Positions 8,478-17,461 are shown, counted from the stretch's first letter. The stretch is DNA of 64,000 nt from Pararhizobium sp. A13 (GCF_040126305.1 NZ_CP149510.1:3607001-3671000); one strand, 5' to 3'. Made by a program: numbers and translations. Notes: generated by a model not told the origin, from the letters alone.

Positions 8478-9509
8478 TCAGCTCTCCTGTTTGCGCAGAA
8501 GCGTGGTCGCGGAGACCACGAGAATGATGAGGAGCCCCTGAACCCCATTCACCAGCGTGCTGGAAATGTTCAAAAGCTGGAAGCCGTTGACCAGGAATCC
8601 GACCAGAAGCGCCGAAAGCAGCGTGCCGGTGATGGTGGGTACCAGCCGGCGCGAGAAGACTGTGCCCAGAAGTGCCGTCACCACAACGGGCAGGAGCATT
8701 TCGCCGGCACCTGTCGTGCTGCCGCTGAGATAGGAGACCGACAGGATACCGGCCAGACCGGCGCAGGCGCCGCTGGCGACAAACGATCCGGCTATCAGGC
8801 GCCTGACCGGAAGCCCGGCAGCGCGAGCCGCATCCGAAAATTCGCCGGTCGCGTAAAGCCTCAAGCCCGTGGCGGTGAATTGCACGACCGCCGTTGCGAT
8901 AGCAGTAAATGCCAGAAGGACATAGGCCAGAACCGGCAGACCGAACGGGCCGCTGGCCGAGAGAAACGACAGAAAATCCGTCGCAGCCGGCACCACGGTG
9001 TTTTGCGTCAGGACCAGTTCCAGCCCGGCCACGACGTTCATGACGGCCAGCGTTGCTAGCAGCGGCACCACTCCGACCAGGACCACGGCGCCGGCATTGA
9101 CGGCACCGATGAGCGTTCCCGTTGAAAGTGCGCCGAGCGCCGCCACACCATCACCATAGCCAAGCTGGATCAGGCTGGCATAGACTGCGGCGCTCAATCC
9201 CATGTTGGCCGCGACGGAAAGATCGATGCCGCCGGTTACGACATTCGAGCCGCCCGCAATGATGACCACGGTCAGGCCGATTGCCAGAACGCCGAGAATC
9301 GCCGATTGCCCCAGAACATTGCCGATATTGCCAATGGTGAAGAAGAACGGCGCGGTCAGCGAGAAATAGAGGAGGATGGCCGCAAAGGCCAAAAAGGATC
9401 CCGCACGCAAGGCAAATGCGGCTGCGTCGCCGCCCCAGTTTCGCCGTTTCTGTTCCGTCACGGGCTCTTCCGCGCCAAAAGCAGGCGTGAATGGTGCATC
9501 AACCGACAT
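8478..9509 (-). CDS. Sugar-type ABC transporter permease 1 (RbsC family)
   Basis: A 343-residue permease of the RbsC family. It has an N-terminal cytoplasmic stretch of about 35 residues, then hydrophobic helices, with the family segment VTGGIDLSVAANMG near residue 95. The loop ATGEFSDAARAAGLPVRR near 230 corresponds to the ATPase-contact region. Its start overlaps the ATPase gene end by 11 bases. It is only moderately similar to the neighbouring permease, as is usual for heterodimeric CUT2 importers. Confidence 0.9.
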   Translation of the reverse strand: MSVDAPFTPAFGAEEPVTEQKRRNWGGDAAAFALRAGSFLAFAAILLYFSLTAPFFFTIGNIGNVLGQSAILGVLAIGLTVVIIAGGSNVVTGGIDLSVAANMGLSAAVYASLIQLGYGDGVAALGALSTGTLIGAVNAGAVVLVGVVPLLATLAVMNVVAGLELVLTQNTVVPAATDFLSFLSASGPFGLPVLAYVLLAFTAIATAVVQFTATGLRLYATGEFSDAARAAGLPVRRLIAGSFVASGACAGLAGILSVSYLSGSTTGAGEMLLPVVVTALLGTVFSRRLVPTITGTLLSALLVGFLVNGFQLLNISSTLVNGVQGLLIILVVSATTLLRKQES

Positions 9510-11040
9510 GGCGGCGTCCTTCCAGCGAACCGGTTACTTCCGCAAGCACGGTATCGGGCGTCGTTTGCGACGAGATGAACTCCTTCACGATGCGTCCCCT
9601 GTAGAGAACCAGAATCCGGTCGGTGATGCCGACCAGTTCGGCGAGGTCCGAGGACAGGACGAGGAGCCCGGCACCCCGCGCCGCCAGGTCTCCGATCAGT
9701 TTGTAGATCTCGACCTTCGAGCCCACATCGACACCCACCGTCGGCTCGTCGAGCAGATAGATTTCCGACTGGCGGCTCAGCCACTTGGCAATCGCCACCT
9801 TCTGTTGGTTGCCGCCCGAAAGGGTGCGCAGCAACGCATCGCGCCCGCTGGTCTTGACCTGCAGCCGCTCGATCAGCCCATCGACTTCGGTCCGCTCGCC
9901 CGCCCGGTCGAGAAAGCCCAGACGCGTGAAGCGCTTGAGGCTCGCAAGCGTGGTGTTTTCCGCGACGCTCAGATCAAGCGCGATGCCGTTGCCGCGCCGG
10001 TCTTCCGGCACCAGCGCAAGGCGTCCCCGTACGGCATCCGCAGGACGCTTGAAGCGCACGGTTTCGCCATCGGCTGCGATCTCACCGGATAGAGGTGCTT
10101 CAAGCCCGAACAGCGTGCGCAGGAGTTCCTTGGCCCCGGAGCCGAGCAGACCCGTCACGCCGACGACCTCGCCACGCCCGACACTGAACGAAACGTCCTG
10201 ATACTTTCCCGGCGAGGAAAGATGCCTGACCGACAGAACCGGGTCGCCGATAGCGACCTTCCGCTTGGGAAACATCTCGCCAATGTCCCGAGCGATCATC
10301 AGCGAAGCGATGGCTGATGCGGAGGTATCCTTGACGGCGAGCGTGGCGACATCGACGCCGTTTCTCAAGACCGTCACTTCATCACAAAGCGCTTCGATCT
10401 CGCCGAGATAGTGCGAGATATAAATGATCGTGATCCCCTCCTCCTTCAAACGGCGAATGAGCCCGAAGAGGATATCGGCTTCCCGGCGCACCAGCGCCGC
10501 CGTCGGCTCGTCGAACACCAGAATCTTCGGACCATGAAGAAGGGCACGGGTAATCTGGATGATCTGCTTTTCGGCGGTGGTTAGGTCGGCAATCAACGCG
10601 CTGTTCGGCAGCCGCACGCCGAAGTATCGATCGAGAATGTCGGCTGCTTGCCTTTGCATCGAGCGCCGGTCGAGAAACGGGGTCCCCGGAATGCGCGGTT
10701 CGCGGCCGAGAAACAGCGCTTCACCCACGGTAAATGTCGGAACCAGGAGGCGGTCCTGATGGATGAAATGAATGCCGAGTTCTTCCGCAAGATGCGGCGT
10801 CAAGGCATCATGAGCCTGCCCATCGATTTCGATCAGCCCCTCGTCCGGCCGATGTAACCCCGCCAGCAGTTTGATCAAGGTTGATTTTCCGGCGCCGTTC
10901 TGGCCCACAAGCCCGTGAACCGTCCCGCGCCGGACCGAAAGCGAAGCCCCGGACAGGGCGCGCGCGCCGCCGAAATGTTTGACGATGCCCTGAAAACTCA
11001 AGGCGAGATCCGTATCGGCCTGCGAAGCTGCTTCGCTCAT
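9499..11040 (-). CDS. Sugar-type ABC transporter ATP-binding protein (RbsA/MglA family)
   Basis: A 513-residue double ATPase. The first domain has GQNGAGKST and an altered signature (LTTAEKQIIQITRAL). The second has GLLGSGAKE in place of a canonical Walker A and the signature LSGGNQQKVAIAKWL, with LLDEPTVGVDVGSK. A weak second P-loop is common in this family. The ATG at 11040, with GGGAA just upstream, is preferred to one at 11055. It energises the permease pair at 9509 and 8473 and sits directly after the binding-protein gene. Confidence 0.9.
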   Translation of the reverse strand: MSEAASQADTDLALSFQGIVKHFGGARALSGASLSVRRGTVHGLVGQNGAGKSTLIKLLAGLHRPDEGLIEIDGQAHDALTPHLAEELGIHFIHQDRLLVPTFTVGEALFLGREPRIPGTPFLDRRSMQRQAADILDRYFGVRLPNSALIADLTTAEKQIIQITRALLHGPKILVFDEPTAALVRREADILFGLIRRLKEEGITIIYISHYLGEIEALCDEVTVLRNGVDVATLAVKDTSASAIASLMIARDIGEMFPKRKVAIGDPVLSVRHLSSPGKYQDVSFSVGRGEVVGVTGLLGSGAKELLRTLFGLEAPLSGEIAADGETVRFKRPADAVRGRLALVPEDRRGNGIALDLSVAENTTLASLKRFTRLGFLDRAGERTEVDGLIERLQVKTSGRDALLRTLSGGNQQKVAIAKWLSRQSEIYLLDEPTVGVDVGSKVEIYKLIGDLAARGAGLLVLSSDLAELVGITDRILVLYRGRIVKEFISSQTTPDTVLAEVTGSLEGRRHVG

Positions 11041-11124
11041 GGTGTTCCCAGACATCGATGATCGTTCGGAAGGACGGTGCCTGGACGCCGCGGCGTCCAG
11101 GCAACACGGAATGAACCGGCCGGA

Positions 11125-12138
11125 TCAGCCGATGCCGAGCCTCTTGGAGACCTCATTGATGTTCGCCTTGTTGGCGAGAATTGCCGGCACGTAGGTTTCG
11201 CGAGGCAATGTCTGCCCGGACAGAAGGCGAGCGACGTTCTGGATGGCGATGCGGCCAAGCTCGGCTGGCTGCTGTGCAACGTCGGCGGCCGCCGGCGAGG
11301 ACGGGTCGGCGACAAGCTGAAGAACCTCCGGGCTGCCATCGACGCCATAGGTCTTGATCTCGGTTCGGCCCGCCGCGACGAGCGCCTGCGTCGCGCCCAG
11401 CTGTGGGATGTCCCATGCCGACCAGATCGCCTTGATCGATCCCTTCTCCGGATACTTGTTGAGAATGGCGGTGATCTGGGCGAAGGCATCCTGAACGGTG
11501 TTCGGAATGACGTCACGAAGTTCCGGCTCGAGGATTTTCACCTTCGGGAAATACTTAACTACATTGACCAGCTGATCGTAGCGGATGGCGCAGGGCGTCA
11601 CGCCGTAAAAGCCGTTGAACACCACGATGTTGCCTTCGCCACCGATATCGGAGACCAGCTGAAGCGCGAGGTCCTTGCCGATACCCCAGTTATCGGAGGT
11701 CGAGTTGTTGAGCGAGTTGTTCGAGCCAACGTCGATGGTCAGGACCGGAATGCCCGCATCCCGCGCTTTCTTCAGCCAGGGATCGATGACCGTCAGCGTT
11801 CCGAGCAGCTGGACGATCGCATCCGGCTTCTGGGCGATCAGCGTCTGGAGTTGGGCCACCAGTTTCCCATCATTGCGGCCGGCATCGACTGCGATCGGCT
11901 CGCCACCCAGCCGTTTCACTTCCTCGATCTGGGCATTGTAGGCCTGCAGGTCAAAGAAATGATCCGTGCCCGTTGCACTAATGCCGATACGCTTGCCCTT
12001 GAGCGAAAGCTCCTCGGCTTGCGCGAATGCGGGTCGCGACGCCAGCAGGTTCGCGCCTGCAACAGCAGCCCCCGCAACGGCGGAAAGCTTCAACAATTCA
12101 CGCCGGCCGAAGCCGGACTTCTTTTCGGTATCCGTCAT
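11125..12138 (-). CDS. Periplasmic sugar-type binding protein, Tat-exported (RbsB family)
   Basis: A 337-residue type-1 periplasmic binding protein. The N-terminus has a twin-arginine motif (GFGRRELLKLS) followed by a hydrophobic stretch and FAQAEE, so export by the Tat route is likely. The mature domain starts LKGKRIGISATGTDHFFD and has AQKPDAIVQLLG and IPVLTIDVGSNNS, typical of ribose-like binding folds. The ATG at 12138 follows TAGGAGAGCGGGAT. It leads the operon SBP-ATPase-permease-permease-monooxygenase. The ligand is unknown; the monooxygenase partner suggests a sulfur-containing sugar or similar molecule (inference). Confidence 0.88.
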   Translation of the reverse strand: MTDTEKKSGFGRRELLKLSAVAGAAVAGANLLASRPAFAQAEELSLKGKRIGISATGTDHFFDLQAYNAQIEEVKRLGGEPIAVDAGRNDGKLVAQLQTLIAQKPDAIVQLLGTLTVIDPWLKKARDAGIPVLTIDVGSNNSLNNSTSDNWGIGKDLALQLVSDIGGEGNIVVFNGFYGVTPCAIRYDQLVNVVKYFPKVKILEPELRDVIPNTVQDAFAQITAILNKYPEKGSIKAIWSAWDIPQLGATQALVAAGRTEIKTYGVDGSPEVLQLVADPSSPAAADVAQQPAELGRIAIQNVARLLSGQTLPRETYVPAILANKANINEVSKRLGIG

Positions 12139-12182
12139 ATCCCGCTCTCCTATGAACGAGCCTGTGGCTCGATTAAAATAAT

Positions 12183-12201
12183 ATCTATAGATTATATAGA
12201 T
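12183..12201. promoter_or_regulatory. Perfect 7-5-7 inverted repeat upstream of the RbsBAC-type operon
   Basis: ATCTATA-GATTA-TATAGAT is an exact inverted repeat, 45-63 bases before the start at 12138 on the minus strand. It has the same size, spacing and outer arm bases as ATCTATT-AAAAG-AATAGAT at 15053-15071. The rest of 12139-12373 shows no gene. Confidence 0.55.
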
Positions 12202-12373
12202 GTATTGGCTTGCCGAGGAATGGATTTTCAAAAGGCGATCGGGGGAGAAAAAATCAGACCAGCGACGGATGGCCGAGGCAATATGCGAAGGCAGCCGAGG
12301 CAACCCGGCCATCCGGAGCAAAGCTATCACTCGCGGCGCAACGCGCTTTGGCGCCCGATGGCTTCTGCAACCG

Positions 12374-13288
12374 TCAAGAGACGCGGCTCGCATTGATCGC
12401 CGCAATATGCTCCGGTCCAATCCCGCAGCATCCGCCGACGATGGTCGCACCCTGATCGATCCAGCGCCGTATCCACTTCAGGTAGTTTGCAGGATCAAGG
12501 TCCGGCCTGATCTCTGATATACCGGCATAGGGTTCGTCGGACGGAGGCTCCGGCACGAATGCATTGGCGTAGACTCCAAGCCCAGCCGAAGGGTTGATGG
12601 AACGCCCGATACTTTCGCGCGCCGCCACAACGGCCGCACTCATGACTTCCGGCTGACTGCAGTTGAACAGCACAGAGCTTGCTCCAGCCTTCAGAGTAGC
12701 AGTCACGGCCTCGTCAACAGCTTCTCCCGACCGCAATTCCGGTGGCTGCGTGCGACCGTCCTCATCCTTGAGGGTATAGGACACATAGACCGGCAACCCT
12801 GTCACCTTGGCTGCGGCCAGCGCTGTCAGAGCCTCTGCCGTGGAACTCTGGGTTTCGATCAGCCAGAAATCCACATGCGGCTTGAGCCCGTCGATCAGAA
12901 CCTCAAGAATCGCCGGCGCCTCGGCAGCCTTGAAATTGCCGGGCCGGTAGCTCTCGAAGAGCGGCGGCAGGCAACCGGCAACCTGCACCTTGCGGTTGGC
13001 TTTTGCGGCGACCTCGCGGGCGATACGGCCGGCCCTGTCTGCCAGCTGCTTTCCTTCCGCCGCGAAACGGGCGTCACCGATCATATGCGGCACAAGACCG
13101 TAGGAGTTGGTGGTGATAATCTCCGCGCCGCTATCGACATAGGCCTGGTGAGCCTGTGCAACATAGTGCGGCGCCTCGATAAGCGACAGGGCTGACCATT
13201 CCGGCAGCCGGAATGGCGCTCCCAGCCGCTCCAGCAGGCGCCCCATGCCACCGTCGAGAATGGCGAAGTTTGTGTTGTCCAGACTCAT
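12374..13288 (-). CDS. Homocysteine S-methyltransferase (MmuM/BHMT family)
   Basis: A 304-residue Zn-dependent methyltransferase. It starts at the ATG at 13288 after GGAG, and opens with the family signature ILDGGMGRLLE. Cysteines of the zinc site are visible in LFNCSQPEV and in VGGCCGIGPEHI near the C-terminus. The family moves a methyl group from S-methylmethionine or a betaine to homocysteine, giving methionine. It lies ten bases after the amino-acid permease gene, in one operon with its binding protein. That suggests the imported molecule is a methylated sulfur amino acid such as S-methylmethionine (inference). Confidence 0.88.
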   Translation of the reverse strand: MSLDNTNFAILDGGMGRLLERLGAPFRLPEWSALSLIEAPHYVAQAHQAYVDSGAEIITTNSYGLVPHMIGDARFAAEGKQLADRAGRIAREVAAKANRKVQVAGCLPPLFESYRPGNFKAAEAPAILEVLIDGLKPHVDFWLIETQSSTAEALTALAAAKVTGLPVYVSYTLKDEDGRTQPPELRSGEAVDEAVTATLKAGASSVLFNCSQPEVMSAAVVAARESIGRSINPSAGLGVYANAFVPEPPSDEPYAGISEIRPDLDPANYLKWIRRWIDQGATIVGGCCGIGPEHIAAINASRVS

Positions 13289-13298
13289 TTCGTCTCCG

Positions 13299-14153
13299 TT
13301 ACGCACGGCCCAGCGCTTCGGCGCGGCCAAATCTGATTTCAAGTCTGTGCTGGAGCAGTTCCAGAGCGATGGACAGAACCCAGTAAATCACCGCGGCCGT
13401 CAGCAGCATTTCCATGTACCGATAGGTGGCACGTCCATAGGACTGCGCGAGGAAATTCAGCTCCCAAAGCCCCATCACAGATACTAGCGAGGAATCCTTC
13501 AACATCGAGATGAACTGAGCGCCGGCCGGCGGAATGATGATCCTCATGGCCTGGGGCGCAATTATCTTCCATGCAATGACCGGCCGCTGCAGGCCAAGCG
13601 CCATTGCGGCTTCACGCTGCCCCTTCGGAACCGACGAAATGCCGGCCCTGATGGTCTCCGCGAGGTAGGCCGCATAGTTCAGAGACAGAGCCAGGATGCC
13701 CGAGAAAAAGCCCGATAGGACGATCCCGAACTGCGGCAGCGCGAGATAGATCAATAGAACCTGCACCAGAAGGGGTGTTCCGCGGAAGAACGAGGCGTAA
13801 AACGTGGCAACCCCGAAAGCGAGCGGATTGAGCGACAAGCGGCCGAGCGCTGTCAGGACACCCAGAATCATGGCGCATGCCATCGATACGAGCGTCACCA
13901 GCAGCGTCAGAACGACGCCCTGAACAAAGCCGTCCGGAGACAGCCGCAGGCCCAGCATGAATGGCAGTTTCTGCCCGATCAGCTGAAAATCGAGGCCGAG
14001 ACTAACCAGTGCTGCCGACAGCAGCGCAAGAAGCCCGGCCCAGGTCGCCCAGACCTTTTCGCGGAAGCCAAGCCCCGCCGGCTTCAATCCGGCGGGAGGC
14101 GCCTGCGGTTCCGTTCGGTCCGCCAGCACCACAGAGAGGGCCTCATTCTGCAT
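13299..14153 (-). CDS. Polar amino-acid ABC transporter permease (HisM family)
   Basis: A 284-residue permease. The N-terminal 45 residues are polar, then come about five helices. The family features are FFRGTPLLVQVLLIYLALPQ and the EAA loop, AAMALGLQRPVIAWKIIAPQAMR, near residue 195. The ATG at 14153 overlaps the end of the binding-protein gene by 11 bases. The operon has no ATPase of its own. The nearest candidate is the ATPase half of the fused protein at 18485-20266. Confidence 0.88.
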   Translation of the reverse strand: MQNEALSVVLADRTEPQAPPAGLKPAGLGFREKVWATWAGLLALLSAALVSLGLDFQLIGQKLPFMLGLRLSPDGFVQGVVLTLLVTLVSMACAMILGVLTALGRLSLNPLAFGVATFYASFFRGTPLLVQVLLIYLALPQFGIVLSGFFSGILALSLNYAAYLAETIRAGISSVPKGQREAAMALGLQRPVIAWKIIAPQAMRIIIPPAGAQFISMLKDSSLVSVMGLWELNFLAQSYGRATYRYMEMLLTAAVIYWVLSIALELLQHRLEIRFGRAEALGRA

Positions 14154-14970
14154 ATTTGGTGATGTCCACACCGAACCATTTCTCGGAGATCTTGGCCAGC
14201 GTGCCATCAGCCTTCAGCTCGGTGATAACCCGCTTGACCTCGGCATCCCATTCCGGATCGCCCTTGTCCGTCACAACGGCATTGGGTTCGGCGAAAAGCG
14301 GATCGCCAACGACCTTCAACTTGTTCGTTGCATCGATCTGGCCCTGCGCCGTCGCCAGCGAGGCAACGATTGCATCAAGACGAACGCCTGCCCCCAGAGA
14401 CAGATTCTGGAAATTGACGGTCTCGTCTCCAGGAACCGCCTGGACCTCGCTGAACGGAAATTCGATCTTCGCCTGGCCGGGAATCGCGAAGTTTCGGTTG
14501 ATATAAGCCTCGTAGGAAGAGCCGGTACCGACGCCAACACGCTTGCCCGAAATATCGGCGATCGACTTGATCGCTTCCTCGTCCTTGTTGACGACAAGAA
14601 CTGCCGGGACGCTATAGTAGTTGACGGGGAAATTCACGACCTTTGCCCGCTCCTCGGTCGGCGTGGCGGAGGAAATCGCCAAATCCCAACGGCCAGCCCA
14701 TTTGCCGCTGATAATCGTTTCCCAGCCCGGCGTTTCCAGCTTCAGCTTGACACCAAGCCCTTCTGCAAACGCCTTGGCGACATCCACATCGAACCCGTCG
14801 AGCTGATTTTCAGCGTTGATGAAACCGAAAGGCGGATAGTCGTTAACGAGCACGTCGACGACGACACCGTTTGCACGGACACGGTCAAGGGTTTCGCCGG
14901 CCTCTGCCGAACCCGTCAGCAGGGCAGCAAATACGACGCCCGATTTTACGGCAGAATTCAGAATGCGCAT
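14143..14970 (-). CDS. Amino-acid ABC transporter binding protein (family 3)
   Basis: A 275-residue periplasmic binding protein with a signal peptide (about residues 1-24, ending GSAEAGE). The mature protein has VLVNDYPPFGFINAENQLDGFDVDVAKA, the classical family 3 opening, and GKRVGVGTGSSYEAYI in the hinge region. It is the first gene of the unit that also encodes the permease and the homocysteine methyltransferase. Two AT-rich inverted repeats stand 83-121 bases upstream. The ligand is not visible from sequence; a sulfur amino acid is likely from context. Confidence 0.9.
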   Translation of the reverse strand: MRILNSAVKSGVVFAALLTGSAEAGETLDRVRANGVVVDVLVNDYPPFGFINAENQLDGFDVDVAKAFAEGLGVKLKLETPGWETIISGKWAGRWDLAISSATPTEERAKVVNFPVNYYSVPAVLVVNKDEEAIKSIADISGKRVGVGTGSSYEAYINRNFAIPGQAKIEFPFSEVQAVPGDETVNFQNLSLGAGVRLDAIVASLATAQGQIDATNKLKVVGDPLFAEPNAVVTDKGDPEWDAEVKRVITELKADGTLAKISEKWFGVDITKYAE

Positions 14971-15052
14971 TTCGTACCGATCTCCATTGTTGAGCGGCCT
15001 GGGCTCCTCATCTGCGCCTGCAAGCCATTTACAACGGGTAACGAGACCAATA

Positions 15053-15071
15053 ATCTATTAAAAGAATAGAT
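15053..15071. promoter_or_regulatory. Perfect 7-5-7 inverted repeat upstream of the SBP/methyltransferase operon
   Basis: ATCTATT-AAAAG-AATAGAT is an exact inverted repeat. It is followed at once by TTTCTAT-ATAAA-ATAGGAAA (15072-15091), a second CTAT-N5-ATAG element. The pair lies 83-121 bases before the start at 14970 on the minus strand. The arms match the repeat at 12183-12201. Confidence 0.55.
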
Positions 15072-15091
15072 TTTCTATATAAAATAGGAAA

Positions 15092-15370
15092 TTGAAAAAT
15101 CACTTTTATTCGTCATTGCGGCTGGAGCAGCCTTGCCGGGATGACAGGCAAGGCGATGACCTGACCTCAGATCAAGGAGTGCAAAGGCGGTTTTACGCCG
15201 TTCAGGCAATACTGGCCGACGGCGTGGAATTTCCAGCGGACCGGATCGTGGAGCGTGTGGGTCTCCAGAAGCGGGCGAGATTGTGGGCCCTGAGCGTCGA
15301 TCGCGTGCCTGCAAGCTCGAACCGCTGCGCTGGGCCGACGTCATCAAGGACAGGCGGCATCGCGTCTTCG
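15092..15370. other. Intergenic stretch without a supported gene
   Basis: Between the inverted repeats and the end of the monooxygenase gene I see no gene with a start and ribosome site. A hairpin CCTTGCC-N9-GGCAAGG (15131-15153) could end the long minus-strand operon, although it lacks a T-run. Open frames exist on both strands at 15156-15370, but I do not recognise them; a decayed gene is possible. Confidence 0.35.
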
Positions 15371-16429
15371 TCAATGCCTTGCTGAACTATGTTTGCTCAG
15401 TGCATTTGGATTTCGTTCATTTGTGTTGATCCAGCCCAGTTTCGGCGCAATGAAGCTGACAAAGTCATGGATAATCTGCCGATATTCCTCGTCTTCGAAT
15501 TCGTAGGGAAGTTCCAGCCTGAGTTCGCTAACATGCGGCAGGATCGGATCGGCAAGGAGTAGCTCCAGAATCTGCTCGGAACTGCCCACGAGGTCGCGGG
15601 CATAGAGCGTGCGACGCTCGCCCTGCGGCGTCAGCGTACGTTCATGGCGCCCCGCCGCGTAGTCGCGATAGCGTTTGCAGGTCACAACATCCGCGCTATC
15701 GAGAGGAACGATGACACGACCGAGCGCGACCCGCTTCTCACCGCTGCCGGCCGCCCGATAGGTTTCAAGTTGGCGGGATTGGGCGACGAAGAAATCATCC
15801 GTCTCCTCGCCGGTCGTGACGTTGCCGATCAGCAGGTTGAAACCGTTTCGCCCCGCCCAGCCGGCAGACCGCAGCGAACCGCCGCCGTACCATATGCGAT
15901 CTGTCAGCCCCTTGGCATGCGGCTGAAGCCGCGGCCGTTGCGGGCCGAAGGGCGTCTTGATGATGGTTGCCTCGTCACCGACGGGGTTGCTCTTCAGATT
16001 GTCCACGAAGCGCAGGACGCGCTCGTGGGAGAAGTCATAGTTTTCCCAATCACCGTCGAAGACGAGCGGTGCAATCAGATCGGCATGCAGCGGCCGGCCG
16101 GCACTCAAACCGACGTTGAGGCGTCCGCGCGACAGGACATCGACTGTCGAAAGATCTTCGGCCAAGCGGTAAGGGCTTTCGTAACCGATGGGGATGACGG
16201 CCGTTCCAAGCTGGATACGGCTGGTGCGCTGGGTTGCTGCGGCCAGAAAGGCGGTCGCCGACGAGATGCCCGGCTCCAGATGCCGCTGGCGTGCCCATGC
16301 ACTTTGAAATCCGAGAGCCTCGCCATACTCGAGAAGCTGCAACGTCTTTTCCAGTCCGGACAGCGGATCGTCCGCAGGATAATTGCCTGGCGTGAGAAAG
16401 CCGATATGGCTGACGGCGATGCTGCTCAT
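15371..16429 (-). CDS. LLM-class flavin-dependent monooxygenase
   Basis: A 352-residue luciferase-like TIM-barrel protein. It begins AVSHIGFLTPGNYPADDP and contains TSRIQLGTAVIPIGYESPYRLAEDLSTVD and LSRGRLNVGLSAGRP, the conserved flavin-binding landmarks of the LLM superfamily. It is shorter than the NtaA-type paralogues at 6025 and 22079 and belongs to another branch. It is the last gene of the long operon from 24444, 15 bases after a binding-protein gene. Oxidation of an imported organosulfur or N-acyl compound is inferred. No flavin reductase is encoded nearby. Confidence 0.85.
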   Translation of the reverse strand: MSSIAVSHIGFLTPGNYPADDPLSGLEKTLQLLEYGEALGFQSAWARQRHLEPGISSATAFLAAATQRTSRIQLGTAVIPIGYESPYRLAEDLSTVDVLSRGRLNVGLSAGRPLHADLIAPLVFDGDWENYDFSHERVLRFVDNLKSNPVGDEATIIKTPFGPQRPRLQPHAKGLTDRIWYGGGSLRSAGWAGRNGFNLLIGNVTTGEETDDFFVAQSRQLETYRAAGSGEKRVALGRVIVPLDSADVVTCKRYRDYAAGRHERTLTPQGERRTLYARDLVGSSEQILELLLADPILPHVSELRLELPYEFEDEEYRQIIHDFVSFIAPKLGWINTNERNPNALSKHSSARH

Positions 16430-16444
16430 CTTACGTTCTTTCCT

Positions 16445-17389
16445 TTAGGTTTTCGGCAGCCCGGGCGGATTGGTTTCCGATTTCGGCAACGCCTCCTCGG
16501 CCAGGTGCCAATGATCTAGAATCTTGGCGTAGACGCCACTCTCGATCAGGCCGTTGGTGGCAACAGTCAGCGCGTCCGCCAGTCCGCTGCCCTTTTTCGT
16601 GGCGATGGCCACGTCGGAGCGATCGGGCCAGCCGGCGCTGAGCGTACCGACGCGTTTGATGTTGTGATCGCGGGCAGCGATGTAGATGAGTTGTGCATGC
16701 GGCTGGACGATGACATCGGCCCGGCCCGAGGATAGCGCGAGCAGGCTTGCAGCCTCATCGTCGTAGTATTGCAGTTCCAGCGGCCTCAATCCGGCCTCGA
16801 CGTTTTCATCATTCCACCGCAGCAGGATACGCTCCTGGTTGGTGCCGGCGCCGACGATGATGCGCAGACCCGCGGCGTCCTTCGGCTCCCTGATAGACGT
16901 AATCGGGCTGTCGGACTTGACGAAGAAGCCGTGCAGTCCCTGACGGTAGGTCGAGAAATCGAACTTCTCCTTCCGCTGTTCTGTGACGCCGACATTGGAG
17001 ATCACCGCATCGTATTTGCCCGATGTCAGGCCGAGCGGCCAGTCGATCCACGCGACCGGCACGAGTTCCAGTTCAAGCCCGAGGCTATCGGCAATGGCGG
17101 ACGCATAATCCGGATCGGCACCGACGACGGTCTTTGCATCGGTCGCATAGGTGGCCAGCGGCGGCCCGCCGGGGCTGACGGCGACGGTGAACTTGCCCGG
17201 TATCACGAAGGTGAAGTCCTTCGAGATCGCCGCGATGGCCGCGTCGTTTTTCTCTGCGCGAACGCGGGCCGGTTGCTCGGGGCTCAGGTCGAACGCGTCG
17301 TCCGCATGCGCGGTCCCGAAAAGGGTCAGAGTGGACGTAAGGGCGGCGAGCAAGAAGTTTCGGAAGGCGGGTCTGCCAGTCATTGTCAT
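16445..17389 (-). CDS. Amino-acid ABC transporter binding protein, paralogue 1
   Basis: A 314-residue family 3 binding protein with signal peptide ending FGTAHADD. The first ATG of the frame is at 17404, but GGAG lies nine bases before the ATG at 17389. That start also gives exactly the length of the sister gene upstream. Shared blocks with the sister include TYATDAKTVVGADPD, the WIDWPLG region and VISNVGVTEQRKEKFDFSTYR. It probably shares the fused permease-ATPase at 18485 with its sister. The pair recalls TcyJ/TcyK (YtmJ/YtmK), the duplicated cystine-type binding proteins of Bacillus. The ligand is inferred only. Confidence 0.87.
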   Translation of the reverse strand: MTMTGRPAFRNFLLAALTSTLTLFGTAHADDAFDLSPEQPARVRAEKNDAAIAAISKDFTFVIPGKFTVAVSPGGPPLATYATDAKTVVGADPDYASAIADSLGLELELVPVAWIDWPLGLTSGKYDAVISNVGVTEQRKEKFDFSTYRQGLHGFFVKSDSPITSIREPKDAAGLRIIVGAGTNQERILLRWNDENVEAGLRPLELQYYDDEAASLLALSSGRADVIVQPHAQLIYIAARDHNIKRVGTLSAGWPDRSDVAIATKKGSGLADALTVATNGLIESGVYAKILDHWHLAEEALPKSETNPPGLPKT

Positions 17390-17461
17390 TGTCATCGTCT
17401 CCATTTGAATAGCGTGTTCGGCCCGGCGCCGCGAAACGACGCAGGGCCGCCTCGTGCCGCG

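Noticed and set aside
11077..12396. A 439-codon plus-strand frame opposite the binding-protein gene
   Set aside because: The minus strand encodes a complete RbsB-type protein with signal peptide and ribosome site. The plus frame has no family match and no ribosome site.
15092..15374. Overlapping frames of about 97-99 codons on both strands
   Set aside because: Neither has a ribosome site or a recognisable domain. A decayed gene is possible but cannot be supported.
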